Assembly (NCBI GenBank): GCA_028287105.1
Contig: JAQBQH010000266.1
Span: forward strand, 1-64,000
DNA from: Myxococcales bacterium
Lineage (GTDB): Bacteria > Myxococcota_A > Polyangia > Palsa-1104
Direction: 5' to 3'
Length of the DNA stretch: 64,000 nucleotides
Below the pieces are notes generated by a model. The model was given only the letters and a program-made list of their open reading frames with translations. It was not told the DNA's origin and searched no databases. Within the stretch, counting starts at the first letter, position 1; each line of letters starts with the position of its first letter. Both the position numbers and the translations under genes were made by a program. Positions 36,201 to 44,624 of the stretch are shown piece by piece.

Positions 36201-36702
36201 GCGCGTCGAGCACCGCGCGCTCGGCCGCCTGCGTCGCCAGCGACGCCGCATCGTCGTCGAGCAGCTTGTAGTCGGGATCGAGCGCCGCCCGCGCCGCGTG
36301 TCGCCTGAGGAGGTTCGCGCAAAACGAGTGGAAGGTGCCAATCGGCGCCGCTCCCAGCGACGCCAGCGCCTCCGCCCACGCCTTGGCGTCGGGTAACGCC
36401 ACGTCGAGCGCTCGCGCCGCCGAGACCAGCGTCGGCTCGCAGCGCTCGACCTCGCCGTCGACGTCGCTCGCTTTGGTGACCGCGCCCAGCCGCGCGCGAA
36501 TGCGCTCCTTGAGCTCGCCGGCGGCCTTCTCCGTAAAGGTCACGACCGCGATGCGCGGCGGTGCCACGCGGCGCGCCGACGCCGTGACGCCACCGACGAG
36601 ATGCAGATACAGCGTCACCAGCGCGTGCGTCTTGCCGGTGCCGGCGCCCGCCTGCACCGCCAGGTCCGTCGAGAAGCGCGCGATCCGCTCGAGCGGCGTC
36701 AC
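33208..36702 (-). CDS. addA: AddA/RecB-like UvrD-family helicase-nuclease
   Basis: 1164 residues from GTG 36702, whose bases overlap the AddB-like stop (GTGA). Superfamily 1 helicase motifs in order: Walker A AGAGTGKTHALV (about 18-29), VDFTDLLTMARDLL, Walker B LVDEFQDTNPVQAEL, VGDRKQSIYEFRGADV, and late RVMTVHQAKGLEFPVVFVPACG. The C-terminal RecB-type nuclease has GQMDLVVLTSDGVTVVDYKHA, with Asp...Asp-Tyr-Lys, and RFQLEAYALA. It processes double-strand breaks with AddB, producing 3' tails for RecA loading. Sequence upstream of 36702 in the same frame is unrelated filler. Confidence 0.92.
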   Translation of the reverse strand: MTPLERIARFSTDLAVQAGAGTGKTHALVTLYLHLVGGVTASARRVAPPRIAVVTFTEKAAGELKERIRARLGAVTKASDVDGEVERCEPTLVSAARALDVALPDAKAWAEALASLGAAPIGTFHSFCANLLRRHAARAALDPDYKLLDDDAASLATQAAERAVLDALTAGDGDVEELVAQFNFRANGRARGLVELLVELRGRRAEEGRDAAGLDANYALEAMKQAAAIAEARFDEIARRLPGLARELSPKSTSAPRARELCDALATFDVRRAEDVSQFVRALKKISGNAVKDWKPLVDEAARGLSDARASLKAAPLASALARLVAAVETSYRAQKRRAGVVDFTDLLTMARDLLRDDAEVRASVRSRFDAILVDEFQDTNPVQAELVRLLGGRQPDDESARLFVVGDRKQSIYEFRGADVGVFAQAAAQLVEAGGREELLGQSRRSAPGVLSLCNALFARALHGYEPARDDLSAFRQEAPSPSGAELLAVAPGPSADCRLREARAVARRIAQLRAGGRRLGDMAILLRRFTHLTDYLDALRAAGLPYFVVRGRGFFAAQEVRDLASALTVIDDPDDLLALVALLRSPIVGVSDETLARLALAGMLRTRVLLDASTALPDSLTRAEAEGLDRFRTRFRELRLTADRLGPAACAQAIVDDGDLVAVLASTPDGEQRVANLLRLVEKAREFEDRGGDLRAFANYLRRAAAPGGEAQAAEAQVADERDDVVRVMTVHQAKGLEFPVVFVPACGSLERNDNAPILYDATEGLGLKLRDEHLPAERMHTAASRRVAQARQRRQAAESMRVFYVAATRARDLVVFSGELMRAHQPSWRAQLDAVVTDERTRAAVESAVASTGAPTLLRVIDGDTLPAPLVAVAESTAEPVDELQARGRLQSIIARPAPRPGNVTVAVTQLADFQLCARRYQQFHALGLQEHPASSRAPSPDVVVDVDDGAPPLDPLRRGTLAHKLLERMSFASDGADLAVLDQLLVSDGYDVRDAAVAEVRAHVAAFLGTRFARELAGVAVRRELPFLLSVPYSGGVLYLRGQMDLVVLTSDGVTVVDYKHARLGDPEDYRFQLEAYALAARRLYPAAPSVRTGLAFLKEADATPAIREAGSSVPFEAELAALGSSLAAARAADQWPQEALPICHRLRCGFIYRCYPDER

Positions 36703-39683
36703 GACTCGTCCTCGGCCTTCTTGAGCTGCCGCACGCGGCAGGCGGCCTCCATGCCGCAGCGCTCGCACGCGTCCTCGCGCGGCCGCACCGCGTAGTCGCC
36801 GCTGCGCATGGTCGCGTACAGCGCCGCCAGCCGCTCGGCGAAGTCGGGCGGCTCCTGCACCGACTTCGTCACCGACGCCTCGCGCAACGAGTAGAAGCGC
36901 GCCTCCACCGACGGCAAGCCCAGCTCCGCGCGGGTCGCCGCCGCGTAGATCGGCAGCTGCCAACCGGTCACGCACAGCGCCTCGTCCTTGATCTGGTCCG
37001 CGTACGACCGCTTGAGGCCGAGCTTGTAGTCGAAGACCACGGCCCGCCCCTCGCCGATGTCGATGCGGTCGATCTTTCCGCGCACCCACACGTCGTTGAA
37101 GGCGATGGGACCGAACGCGCGCTCGAAGTGCACCGGCAGGCAGCCCTCGGCCAGCGGCTCGTCGGCCTCCTTGCGCAACAGCGCCGCCACCTCGAGCCGC
37201 AGCTGCCGCTCCTTGACGGCGAAGAGCGCCGGATGGCCCATGGGCTCGGTGCGGCGCCACTCGGCGATCACGTCGTCGCACACGTCTTCAGCCAGGTCGA
37301 GATCGGCCTGGACGGCGCGCAGCGGCAGTCGCCCCTCGTCGACGAGCCGGCGAAACAGCTTCTCCAGGACCTGGTGCTTCATGCGGCCGAGCGCCCGCTG
37401 GTCGATCTCGTCATCGACCTCCTCGGCCTCGCGCACACGCAGCACCGACTTCAAGTAGAACTTGAACGGGCAGGCGGCGTAGGCCTCGATGCTCGTCGCC
37501 GACAGCGCCTCGTCGCGCCGCCCCGGCAGCTTCTGCGCCGCCAGCTGCTCCAAGAGCGCCGCATCGCGCAGCGCCCCCACGAACCCGTGCGCCTCGATCT
37601 CGCGCACGAAGAAGCGATGACGCTGCCGCTCGACGGCGACGAGATGCTCGAGCCGTCCCAGGCGCGCCGGCGCGTACGCCGCCACCTCGGGCAGCAGCGC
37701 CGCCGCCTCCCGGTCGACGGCCGACAGCCGCGACGGTCGGTCGCCGCGCGTCTCCAGGACGACGCGCGCGATCAGCTCGTCGACGGCGCGCGCGTCGCGA
37801 GCGCGCGGAATCGGATCGCGCGCCAGCCGCACGATCTCGTCGTCGCGGGGCGAGAGCTCGTCGATCATCGGCGAGCGTAGCGCCGGCGCGCCGTCCTCGT
37901 TGCCCCGCGTCCACGACAGATGCGCCGCCTCGCAAGCGCCGAGCGCGACGTGGAACGCGAGCGCCGACTGGTCGATGGTGCGCGACATGAGCGGCAGCAC
38001 CGGCGATCCGAGCGCCCGATTGAGCGCCGCGCGATCATCGTCACCGAGAATCGGATCCTCCGACGCGCGCGACGGCAGCTCTCCGTCGACCAGCCCGCAG
38101 GCGAACAGATGCGCGAACCGCCGCCCGGCCACGCCGCCGAGGTCGCTGAGCTCGACCGCCGCGCCACGTACGCCGCCCGCCCGCGCGCGCGCCGAGGCGA
38201 GGAGCTCACCCAGCAGCCGCGCGAAGCGACCGCGCGACAGCCTGGTGGAGCGCAGCCCCGCCCGCGCCGCCGCCCGCGGCAGATCCGCGAGCGCCACGTC
38301 CAGCTCGCGCATCGCCGCCTGATCGCGCGCAATCGCCCGCGTCTCGTCGACGGAGCTGGTCGCCTGCCCTTTACGAAAGCCGCGCGCCTTCTCGAAGAGC
38401 TGCAGCTTGTCGAGCACCGTGCGCAGCTTCACCGCGTGCCGTTCGACGGTGGCCTCTTCCGGCACCGAGCGCACCAGCTCCACCAGATTGTCGACGTGGC
38501 GGCAGATGGTCTCCGCCTTGCCGGCGAACAGCACGTTCTTGAAGTGTCCGCGCGCCCACGTCGCGAGCCCGTCCGCGTAGCCGCGCCCCGACGCGTCGGT
38601 CACGTAGGCCTCGCGCAGCGCGTGCGCGATCTCGTGCGGCAGCACCGTGCCGTTCTGGCCCTTGGCCTCGCCCGCCACATAGCGCGACGTGATGAACTGA
38701 ATGAAGCGCTCGCGCGGAATGTCGTCGTCGGCCAGCGCCAGGAGCTCCAGCGCGATGCGCACCGGCGGCGCGTCGGCGGCGCTCGGCGGTCGTCGCGGCG
38801 CGACCGGCACGTCGTAGCGCACCAGGGCCGCTTCGAGCCGCGCGCGCCGCTCGGGCGTCGCCGCGCAGACCGCGATGCTCTCCGGCGACACGCCGGCGTC
38901 GATCAAGTCGCGCACGCGCCGCGCCACGTGACGCGCCTCGGCCGACGGTGTCGGTGCCATCGCGTAGTCGATGGCCGCCGCGCGCCCCAGCGGCGCCTCG
39001 ACGCGCTCGAGGCGGTGCGCGCCGTGACGCGCCTCCAGCGCCGCCAGGAGCGGCTCGAGCGCGCGCGCCGCAGACGGCGGCAGCTCGGCCGAGGCCGGCA
39101 CGACGACACGCACGACGAGCCCGCGCGCCAGGAGCGCGTCGAGGAGCTGCAGCTGGCCGCCGTCCCAGTCGTAGAGCTGGTGGGTCTCGACGACGTCGAC
39201 CTCCGTCAGCATCGCCACCGGTGCGCCCGCCGCGATGGCGCGGCACCCGGAGAGCCACGCCGACGCCTCGTCGTGGAGCGCGTTGCCGAGGTGCTTGCGG
39301 TAGGCCGCCAGCCGGCGCGCCAGCTCCGCTGTGTGGGCGGCGGTCACACCACCGATCCCGCGCGCGGCTACGTCGAGATCGCGCGGACCGACGCCGACGC
39401 GCCCGACCGCCGTAAAGATCCGACCCAGGCTCTTGCGCAGGCCCCGCGACTGCGCGATCGGCCCAAGGACGCCGCCGGCCGCCTCGGCCACGGCGTCGAC
39501 CAGCAGACGCTCCCCGATGGGCCCCAGCCGCTGTCCGCCCGGATAGGCCGCTTCGACCAGCTCCCGCGGCGTGGCGCGCCCCAATCCCAGCTCGACGATG
39601 CCGCCGCCCGCCAGGGCACACCGCCACTCGTACTCGACCGCGTCTGCCGACGCGTGCAGGTGCAGCGTGCCCACGCTGAACAT
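36699..39683 (-). CDS. addB: AddB/RexB-like nuclease subunit with iron-sulfur cluster motif
   Basis: 994 residues. The N-terminal half has the helical repeat pattern of the helicase-like AddB/RexB fold, but no Walker A was seen. The C-terminal third is a PD-(D/E)XK nuclease: Cys in AYAACPFKFYLKSVL, VRGKIDRIDIGEGRAVVFDYKLGL (Asp...Asp-Tyr-Lys), QLPIYAAAT, and the final CERCGMEAAC. One Cys before plus three after the nuclease is the 4Fe-4S staple of AddB proteins. With AddA it would form the double-strand-break-processing complex. Thirty-four bases separate it from the TPR gene upstream. Confidence 0.88.
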   Translation of the reverse strand: MFSVGTLHLHASADAVEYEWRCALAGGGIVELGLGRATPRELVEAAYPGGQRLGPIGERLLVDAVAEAAGGVLGPIAQSRGLRKSLGRIFTAVGRVGVGPRDLDVAARGIGGVTAAHTAELARRLAAYRKHLGNALHDEASAWLSGCRAIAAGAPVAMLTEVDVVETHQLYDWDGGQLQLLDALLARGLVVRVVVPASAELPPSAARALEPLLAALEARHGAHRLERVEAPLGRAAAIDYAMAPTPSAEARHVARRVRDLIDAGVSPESIAVCAATPERRARLEAALVRYDVPVAPRRPPSAADAPPVRIALELLALADDDIPRERFIQFITSRYVAGEAKGQNGTVLPHEIAHALREAYVTDASGRGYADGLATWARGHFKNVLFAGKAETICRHVDNLVELVRSVPEEATVERHAVKLRTVLDKLQLFEKARGFRKGQATSSVDETRAIARDQAAMRELDVALADLPRAAARAGLRSTRLSRGRFARLLGELLASARARAGGVRGAAVELSDLGGVAGRRFAHLFACGLVDGELPSRASEDPILGDDDRAALNRALGSPVLPLMSRTIDQSALAFHVALGACEAAHLSWTRGNEDGAPALRSPMIDELSPRDDEIVRLARDPIPRARDARAVDELIARVVLETRGDRPSRLSAVDREAAALLPEVAAYAPARLGRLEHLVAVERQRHRFFVREIEAHGFVGALRDAALLEQLAAQKLPGRRDEALSATSIEAYAACPFKFYLKSVLRVREAEEVDDEIDQRALGRMKHQVLEKLFRRLVDEGRLPLRAVQADLDLAEDVCDDVIAEWRRTEPMGHPALFAVKERQLRLEVAALLRKEADEPLAEGCLPVHFERAFGPIAFNDVWVRGKIDRIDIGEGRAVVFDYKLGLKRSYADQIKDEALCVTGWQLPIYAAATRAELGLPSVEARFYSLREASVTKSVQEPPDFAERLAALYATMRSGDYAVRPREDACERCGMEAACRVRQLKKAEDES

Positions 39684-39717
39684 ATTATCAGATGAGACCG
39701 GCTACGCCAGCGTTCGT

Positions 39718-40389
39718 TCAGGCCAATCCGAGGGTCATGAGGCGCGCGCGCAGGTACCATTTCAGCTCGGCGCGGCGGCGGAATCGTGGCACCTGGGCGA
39801 AGGTCTCGAGCGCCTCGCGCATGGCCTGTTTGGCCCCTGCGACGTCCTTGAGCTCGCGGCGAACGCAGGCCAGCAGCACCTGCCCCTCGACCGATGACGA
39901 GTGGATGGTCACGTAGCGTGTGAAGGCATCCTCCGCCTCGGCCCAGCGCCCGAGCTTCGCCAGCGCCTTGCCGGCCACGAGATAGGCCTCTCCGTAGCGC
40001 TGCTTCTCGTTGCGCCCGGCGGCCTCGACGAGGAGCGGCAGGCTCTCCTCGCCCCGGCCGGCCATGAACAGCGCCTTGCCGAGGAGGAACGGCAGCTCGG
40101 CCGATTCGTGGTCGCGCTGCCGCGCCTGCTCGAGGAGCGGAATGGCCCGGCGCGGCCGCTTCTTTTCGATCCAGACCTTCGCGAGATCGCGACGGGCGGT
40201 CACGTTGTCGGCGTTCTGCTTGATCTCGGCCCGGAGCCGCCGCACGTGGCCGGCGTGCTTGAAGAAGAGGTAGGGATCGGGCAGCCAGCGACGGAAGAGC
40301 CATACCCCCACCGCCGCGAGCAGCAGGTACGGATACCGCAGCGCCCAGCTGGCGGCGAAGAAAAACAGATAATAGGCCAGGTACCCCAT
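39718..40389 (-). CDS. Membrane-anchored TPR protein
   Basis: 223 residues. N-terminal hydrophobic segment (about 3-32, one or two helices) followed by a short basic linker and TPR-like helix pairs (about 60-200, for example ARRDLAKVWIEKKRPRRAIPLLEQARQRDHESAELPFLLGKALFMAG). A scaffold role is likely; no enzyme motif is seen. It lies upstream of addB-addA on the same strand and may be cotranscribed with them. Confidence 0.68.
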   Translation of the reverse strand: MGYLAYYLFFFAASWALRYPYLLLAAVGVWLFRRWLPDPYLFFKHAGHVRRLRAEIKQNADNVTARRDLAKVWIEKKRPRRAIPLLEQARQRDHESAELPFLLGKALFMAGRGEESLPLLVEAAGRNEKQRYGEAYLVAGKALAKLGRWAEAEDAFTRYVTIHSSSVEGQVLLACVRRELKDVAGAKQAMREALETFAQVPRFRRRAELKWYLRARLMTLGLA

Positions 40390-40432
40390 CGACCTCCCAT
40401 CCTACGCCGAGGTCGGGCCGGCCTTCCGTGAT

Positions 40433-41245
40433 CTACATCGGGTGCTGGGTCTTCAAGTAGGCGAGGAGGTTTTGGTGGGCGCCCTGCACGGCACCCTCGA
40501 GGGCGTCGAACTGGAGCGCCTTTTCGCGATCGGGACGAAGCCCCATGCGCGGCGCCTGCACCGTCGCTCCGCCGGACGTCATCATCACCATCGCCTTGGA
40601 CGGGAGCCGCCCGACGACGAAGCTGACCTCGCAGGTGATCTCGATCCACTGGTCCGTCTGGCGCCGCGAGACGTTCGTGATCGAGCTGTCGATGAGGAAG
40701 CCGGAGAGCGGCTTGCCTTCGAGGGTGAGGCCGGGCGTGCGCGAGAGCTCGCGGATGATGTACTCGCGCAGCCGTGCCGTGAGCTCGCCCGTCTGCTGCG
40801 TGCGCGACTTCATGCCGATGCCGCCCACCTCGACGTGAAGCGCGCTCGACGACGACGGCGCAGGACGGGCCAGCGCCAGGGTGTCCGGATGCAGCTTGGC
40901 GAGCGCGGCCTGCGCCTTGTCGCGCACGAAGGACGACGAATCGCTCTTGCGCGCGCGCTGCAGCGCCGAGATCGCCTGCGCGTCGCCGAGATCGCCGAGC
41001 ACCTGCGCCGATAGGCCGCGCACCGTCTCGTTCTCGTCCCCCAGAGCACGGAGCAGCGACGGCACCGAGCGCGCGTCGCGCAACTTGCCGAGGACCACCG
41101 CCGCCTGCAGGCGGACGCGCCAGCTCGGATCGGTCGTCAGCGATCGGCAGAGATCGTCGACGCGCTCGGCGCGTGCCGGCGCGCTCGCCAACGCGATCAG
41201 CAGCACTAGAGCGACGGTGAGATGAGGGAAACGCAGAGTCGGCAC
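40433..41245 (-). CDS. Exported HEAT-repeat protein
   Basis: 270 residues from GTG 41245 (MPTLRFPHLTVALVLLIAL), which has GGAG four bases before; an ATG 13 codons upstream (41284) is an alternative. Signal peptide to about residue 26 (SAPARA), then HEAT-type repeats (about 28-105, DPSWRVRLQAAVVLGKLRDARSVPSLLRALGDENETVRGLSAQVLGDLGDAQ), and a C-terminal beta-rich domain of unknown family (about 120-265). Probably a periplasmic scaffold. Forty-three bases separate it from the TPR gene downstream. Confidence 0.68.
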   Translation of the reverse strand: MPTLRFPHLTVALVLLIALASAPARAERVDDLCRSLTTDPSWRVRLQAAVVLGKLRDARSVPSLLRALGDENETVRGLSAQVLGDLGDAQAISALQRARKSDSSSFVRDKAQAALAKLHPDTLALARPAPSSSSALHVEVGGIGMKSRTQQTGELTARLREYIIRELSRTPGLTLEGKPLSGFLIDSSITNVSRRQTDQWIEITCEVSFVVGRLPSKAMVMMTSGGATVQAPRMGLRPDREKALQFDALEGAVQGAHQNLLAYLKTQHPM

Positions 41246-41349
41246 TTCGCTCCAATTAGATGTGATCGGCAACAAGCTCGTCAAGGTGAACAGATGGAGC
41301 CAAAGTGGGTGATCTTGCGATGCCGCGCTCCGCCCGCTAACGTGGACGG

Positions 41350-42288
41350 GTGGCGGCGCCTCAGCGCAAGGGTCTGACCGGGAACCAAATGCTGGCCATA
41401 GGCGCCGGTGTGTGCGGAATCGTAGTCTTCGTCGCCGTGGTGACGTCGATGCGCTTCACCCAGAAGCGTCCGGCGCCTCCGCCGCCGCCCCCACCGCCGG
41501 CGCCGGAGCAGAGCGTCGGGCGTATCCTTCGTTACAAGGAGCAGTACTACAAGGCGTCCGCGGAAGAGGACGCCAAGCGCTGGAACGTGGCGCCCGTCGA
41601 GCCGGCGGAGATGGCGCAGCCCATCCCCTACGCGGCGGAGCTCACCGAGCCGCGACTGCTCAAGGTGCAGCACGACACGGTCGACACACCGCACCTGCGC
41701 ATCGGATCGCGGGTGATCAAGGAGTGGGCTTCGACCCAATCGGGGCAGCGCTTCCGGTACGAGCACATCGTGCTGTCGATCACGAACAAGAGCGACCATC
41801 CGATCGCCTACCTGGTCGACACCGCGATCCGCCATCCCGAGCAGTGCCGCTCGCAGGGCGCGATCGCGCACAATGCGCTCGCCCTCAAACCGGGCGAGAC
41901 GGCCGAGCGCACCGAGTGCTTGTGGCACAAGGATGCGCAGCTGACGCTCAAGCGCGTCGAGGTGATGGAGCTGCGCAACCTCAGCTACTACTACGTCAGC
42001 CGACTCAACCCCGTGCAGGTTCAGCTCGACACACGCACGGCGGCGGGTCACGCGGTGCCGGCGCCGTCGAAGGAGTGCCGGTTCGTGCCGTGGCGCGACA
42101 TCCAGGCCTCGGCCGAACAATCGGGCACCGGCTGGGCCGACGTGATCGATTTTTACGCGCGTCACAATTGCGACGAATACAGCTTCTGGCGTGGTTACCG
42201 TCGCTGGACCGCGCCGGGACCGCTGCCATCCCTCGCGCCGGGCACGGTCCCTGGCGGCGGGGTTGACCATCCGGCCGCGAGCAAGTAA
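41350..42288 (+). CDS. Single-pass membrane protein with Pro-rich linker, unknown function
   Basis: 312 residues, GTG start. One membrane helix (about 15-34, AIGAGVCGIVVFVAVVTSM), a run of prolines (about 42-50), then an extracytoplasmic domain with four spaced Cys (CRSQG, TECLWH, ECRFVPW, HNCDEY) likely to form disulfides, and several Trp/Tyr-rich strands (SYYYVSRLN, EYSFWRGYRRW). No family recognised. The HU/IHF gene follows 15 bases after the stop. Confidence 0.65.
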   Translation: MAAPQRKGLTGNQMLAIGAGVCGIVVFVAVVTSMRFTQKRPAPPPPPPPPAPEQSVGRILRYKEQYYKASAEEDAKRWNVAPVEPAEMAQPIPYAAELTEPRLLKVQHDTVDTPHLRIGSRVIKEWASTQSGQRFRYEHIVLSITNKSDHPIAYLVDTAIRHPEQCRSQGAIAHNALALKPGETAERTECLWHKDAQLTLKRVEVMELRNLSYYYVSRLNPVQVQLDTRTAAGHAVPAPSKECRFVPWRDIQASAEQSGTGWADVIDFYARHNCDEYSFWRGYRRWTAPGPLPSLAPGTVPGGGVDHPAASK

Positions 42289-42303
42289 CTTTTCGACTTC
42301 CGA

Positions 42304-42621
42304 ATGCCTATCACCAAGAGCGAGCTGATTGATCACGTAGCGGACAAGCTTCGACTGCCGAAAGCGCGGGCGGAGCAGATCGTGGACACCATCTTCGATT
42401 CGATGGTGGCCGCGCTGAAGCAGGGTGACGGCATCGAGATCCGTGGATTCGGCAGCTTCACCGTTCGCGAGTACAAGGGCTACGAGGGTCGTAACCCCCG
42501 TACCGGCGAAGCGGTGAAGGTGCAGCAGAAGCGGCTGCCGTTCTTCAAGGTCGGTAAGGAGCTGCGCGAGCGCGTCAATGACGGGCGCCGCGGCGACAAG
42601 CCGGCCGAGTCGACACCCTGA
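42304..42621 (+). CDS. HU/IHF-family DNA-binding protein
   Basis: 105 residues. Typical histone-like fold: ITKSELIDHVADKLRLPKARAEQIVDTIFDSMVAALKQGDGIEIRGFGSFTVREYKGYEGRNPRTGEAVKVQQKRLPFFKVGKELRERVN. The RGFGSF and GRNPRTGE segments with the DNA-inserting Pro are those of the HU/IHF family. The GYEGRNPRTGE arm resembles IHF-beta proteins. It bends DNA in nucleoid organisation, recombination and transcription. The short hydrophilic C-terminal tail (DGRRGDKPAESTP) is beyond the usual end. Confidence 0.95.
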   Translation: MPITKSELIDHVADKLRLPKARAEQIVDTIFDSMVAALKQGDGIEIRGFGSFTVREYKGYEGRNPRTGEAVKVQQKRLPFFKVGKELRERVNDGRRGDKPAESTP

Positions 42622-42633
42622 CCGTCTAACCGT

Positions 42634-44622
42634 CTAGTCGCCGAGGACGTAGACGCGGCCGGAGTCGCCGTCGACCCACAGGTCGACCCCGTCCGGCAGC
42701 GCGGTGGCGCCGCCCACGCCGAGAACGGCCGGCACACCGTATTCGCGCGCCAGCGTGGCGCCGTGCGAGAGCGCGCCGCCGTGATCGGTGACGAGCGCAC
42801 GCGCGCGCGACAACAGCGGTGTCAGCGAAGGCACGATGGCGGGGACGACGAGGATGGCGTCGTCGGCGAGCGCCTGCGGCGCATCGGCCAGCGCGCGTAC
42901 GATCACGGCGCGGCCGCGCGCCTGGCCGGCGGTCGCAGCGCCGCGCAGCACCAGCCGCGCACGCGGAGCGGGCCACTCGGGCTGACCGTCGTCGTACGCG
43001 CAGGGTGGAACACGGCGCGCCGCGGCCAGCCGCTCCGCGCGCTGCGTGACGACGCCGGCACGCAGTCGCTGCGCCGGCTCGTCAGAGAGGGCTTCGTCGA
43101 TCGACAGCTCGAAGACGTCGTCGAGATGCTCGAGGCCGAGCTGGCGCGCGCGGCGCAGAAGCGCGCGTCGTACGGTCGCTTGTGCACGCAGGAACAGGAG
43201 ATCGTCGTCCTCGGCGATCGGCAGCGCCTGGCGCACGGCCGGCAGCAGCGCCTTGAACGCGTGTCGCGCCATGCGGTCCAGCCGATCGAGGAGCGCTTCG
43301 GCGGTGGCGTCGGCGACGGCGAGCGCCCGCTCGTGGCGCTGCATCGGCGATTCGGGCGAGCGACCGATCTCGTCGACGAGTGCGACCACGCGATCGGGGC
43401 GCTCGCGATCGGTCGGCGTGGCCACGTCCCACGCGGGAGCGTGATCGCCGAAACGGTGCGCGTAGTCACTCAGCGTCGCCGTCGCCCGGGAGTGACTGAG
43501 ATCCCAGAGCGCCTGATCGCGCGCCAGCGTTGCGCCGCCCAGGCCGCCGAGCAGCGCGCCGTGCGCAGTCAGCGGCTCTGCCAGGTTCATGCGCAAGAAC
43601 TGATCGAGCTGCTGGCGCGCCCGCGACAGCGACGGTGCCACCTCGCCGACATAGCGCTGGTAGACGTGGCAGAACGCAGCGACCGCGGCGTCGAGGTCGC
43701 CGCTGGCCTCGGCGGCTGCGAGAACGGCGGTGCAGTCGGGCACGACGTCTGCGTCGAATCGCTGGCGCAGGTCGGGCAGCGCGATGGGTCGGAGCGCGCG
43801 CGGACGGCCGCCCTCCTCGACGTAGAGGTAGCCGCCGATCACGCGCTGGCGCGCACCGATGCCGAGCGCCTCTACGCGCGCAACCAGTGACGCCTGCGCC
43901 GCCGACAGCGGATCGGGATTGTGCTCGGCGTCGAAGCGCCAGCGTCCCGGCTCCGTGAACGCCGGCGCGGCGCCGTGCGCGAGCGCCGCCACGAGCGGGC
44001 GCGCCTGCAGCCAGGTGACGCTGTCGCCCGTGCGCGCGAACTCGGCATCGACGGGGCCGCCGACGAGCTGCTCGAGCGCGCGCAATCCGGTCGCCAACGC
44101 ACCGGCGTCGCCGCGCGCGACGCGACGGCCACGCACGTTGCCCCACTCGGGCTCGCCGGGCGCGCGCTCCTCGACGGCAAATTCGACGTCTCGCGAGTGC
44201 GCCACACCATATCGCTCGGCGGCGACCACGGGCTGGATGATCACCGCCATGCGCGCCGCGGACGACAGCGAGCGCGCCTCGCGGTAGGCGGTCAGCGCCG
44301 GCGCCGTCAGGCTCGCGCGCACCTCGGCGATCGCACGGGCGACCTCGGCGGCGGGAACGCCAATGACGCTCGTGAACAGCCCGGCCGCCGAACCGCCGGC
44401 GGCATCTTCCAGCGACGCCGACGAGCGCACCGCGAATCGCGCCGTCGCGGATGCGCCGCCGAGCTGCGCCAGCGCCGCGGTCAGCGTTGCGGCGTCGACT
44501 CGCTCGTCGTGCAGCAGCACCACGCCCTCCGGCACCGCCAGCCCCGCCGCACGCATGCGCGCTAGCGTGGCCGCCTTGCCGCCGACGTCATTCCTGCCGG
44601 CGCACGCGTCGAGCGGCAGCAC
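42634..44622 (-). CDS. PPDK/rifampin-phosphotransferase-like protein, compact
   Basis: 662 residues. N-terminal ATP-grasp domain: GGKAATLARMRAAGLAVPEG, ARFAVRSSASLEDAAGGSAAGLFTSVIG, AVIIQPVVAAERYG, TWLQARPL. A long helical middle (about 230-560) follows, then the C-terminal swivelling phosphohistidine domain with DHGGALSHGATLAREYGVPAVLG (His620). This ATP-grasp, helical, His-domain order is that of rifampin phosphotransferase, not PEP synthase, which has a C-terminal PEP-binding barrel. It is about 200 residues shorter than typical Rph (about 865). It may phosphorylate a drug-like or aromatic substrate, but the substrate is not readable from sequence. Confidence 0.75.
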   Translation of the reverse strand: MLPLDACAGRNDVGGKAATLARMRAAGLAVPEGVVLLHDERVDAATLTAALAQLGGASATARFAVRSSASLEDAAGGSAAGLFTSVIGVPAAEVARAIAEVRASLTAPALTAYREARSLSSAARMAVIIQPVVAAERYGVAHSRDVEFAVEERAPGEPEWGNVRGRRVARGDAGALATGLRALEQLVGGPVDAEFARTGDSVTWLQARPLVAALAHGAAPAFTEPGRWRFDAEHNPDPLSAAQASLVARVEALGIGARQRVIGGYLYVEEGGRPRALRPIALPDLRQRFDADVVPDCTAVLAAAEASGDLDAAVAAFCHVYQRYVGEVAPSLSRARQQLDQFLRMNLAEPLTAHGALLGGLGGATLARDQALWDLSHSRATATLSDYAHRFGDHAPAWDVATPTDRERPDRVVALVDEIGRSPESPMQRHERALAVADATAEALLDRLDRMARHAFKALLPAVRQALPIAEDDDLLFLRAQATVRRALLRRARQLGLEHLDDVFELSIDEALSDEPAQRLRAGVVTQRAERLAAARRVPPCAYDDGQPEWPAPRARLVLRGAATAGQARGRAVIVRALADAPQALADDAILVVPAIVPSLTPLLSRARALVTDHGGALSHGATLAREYGVPAVLGVGGATALPDGVDLWVDGDSGRVYVLGD

Positions 44623-44624
44623 GA

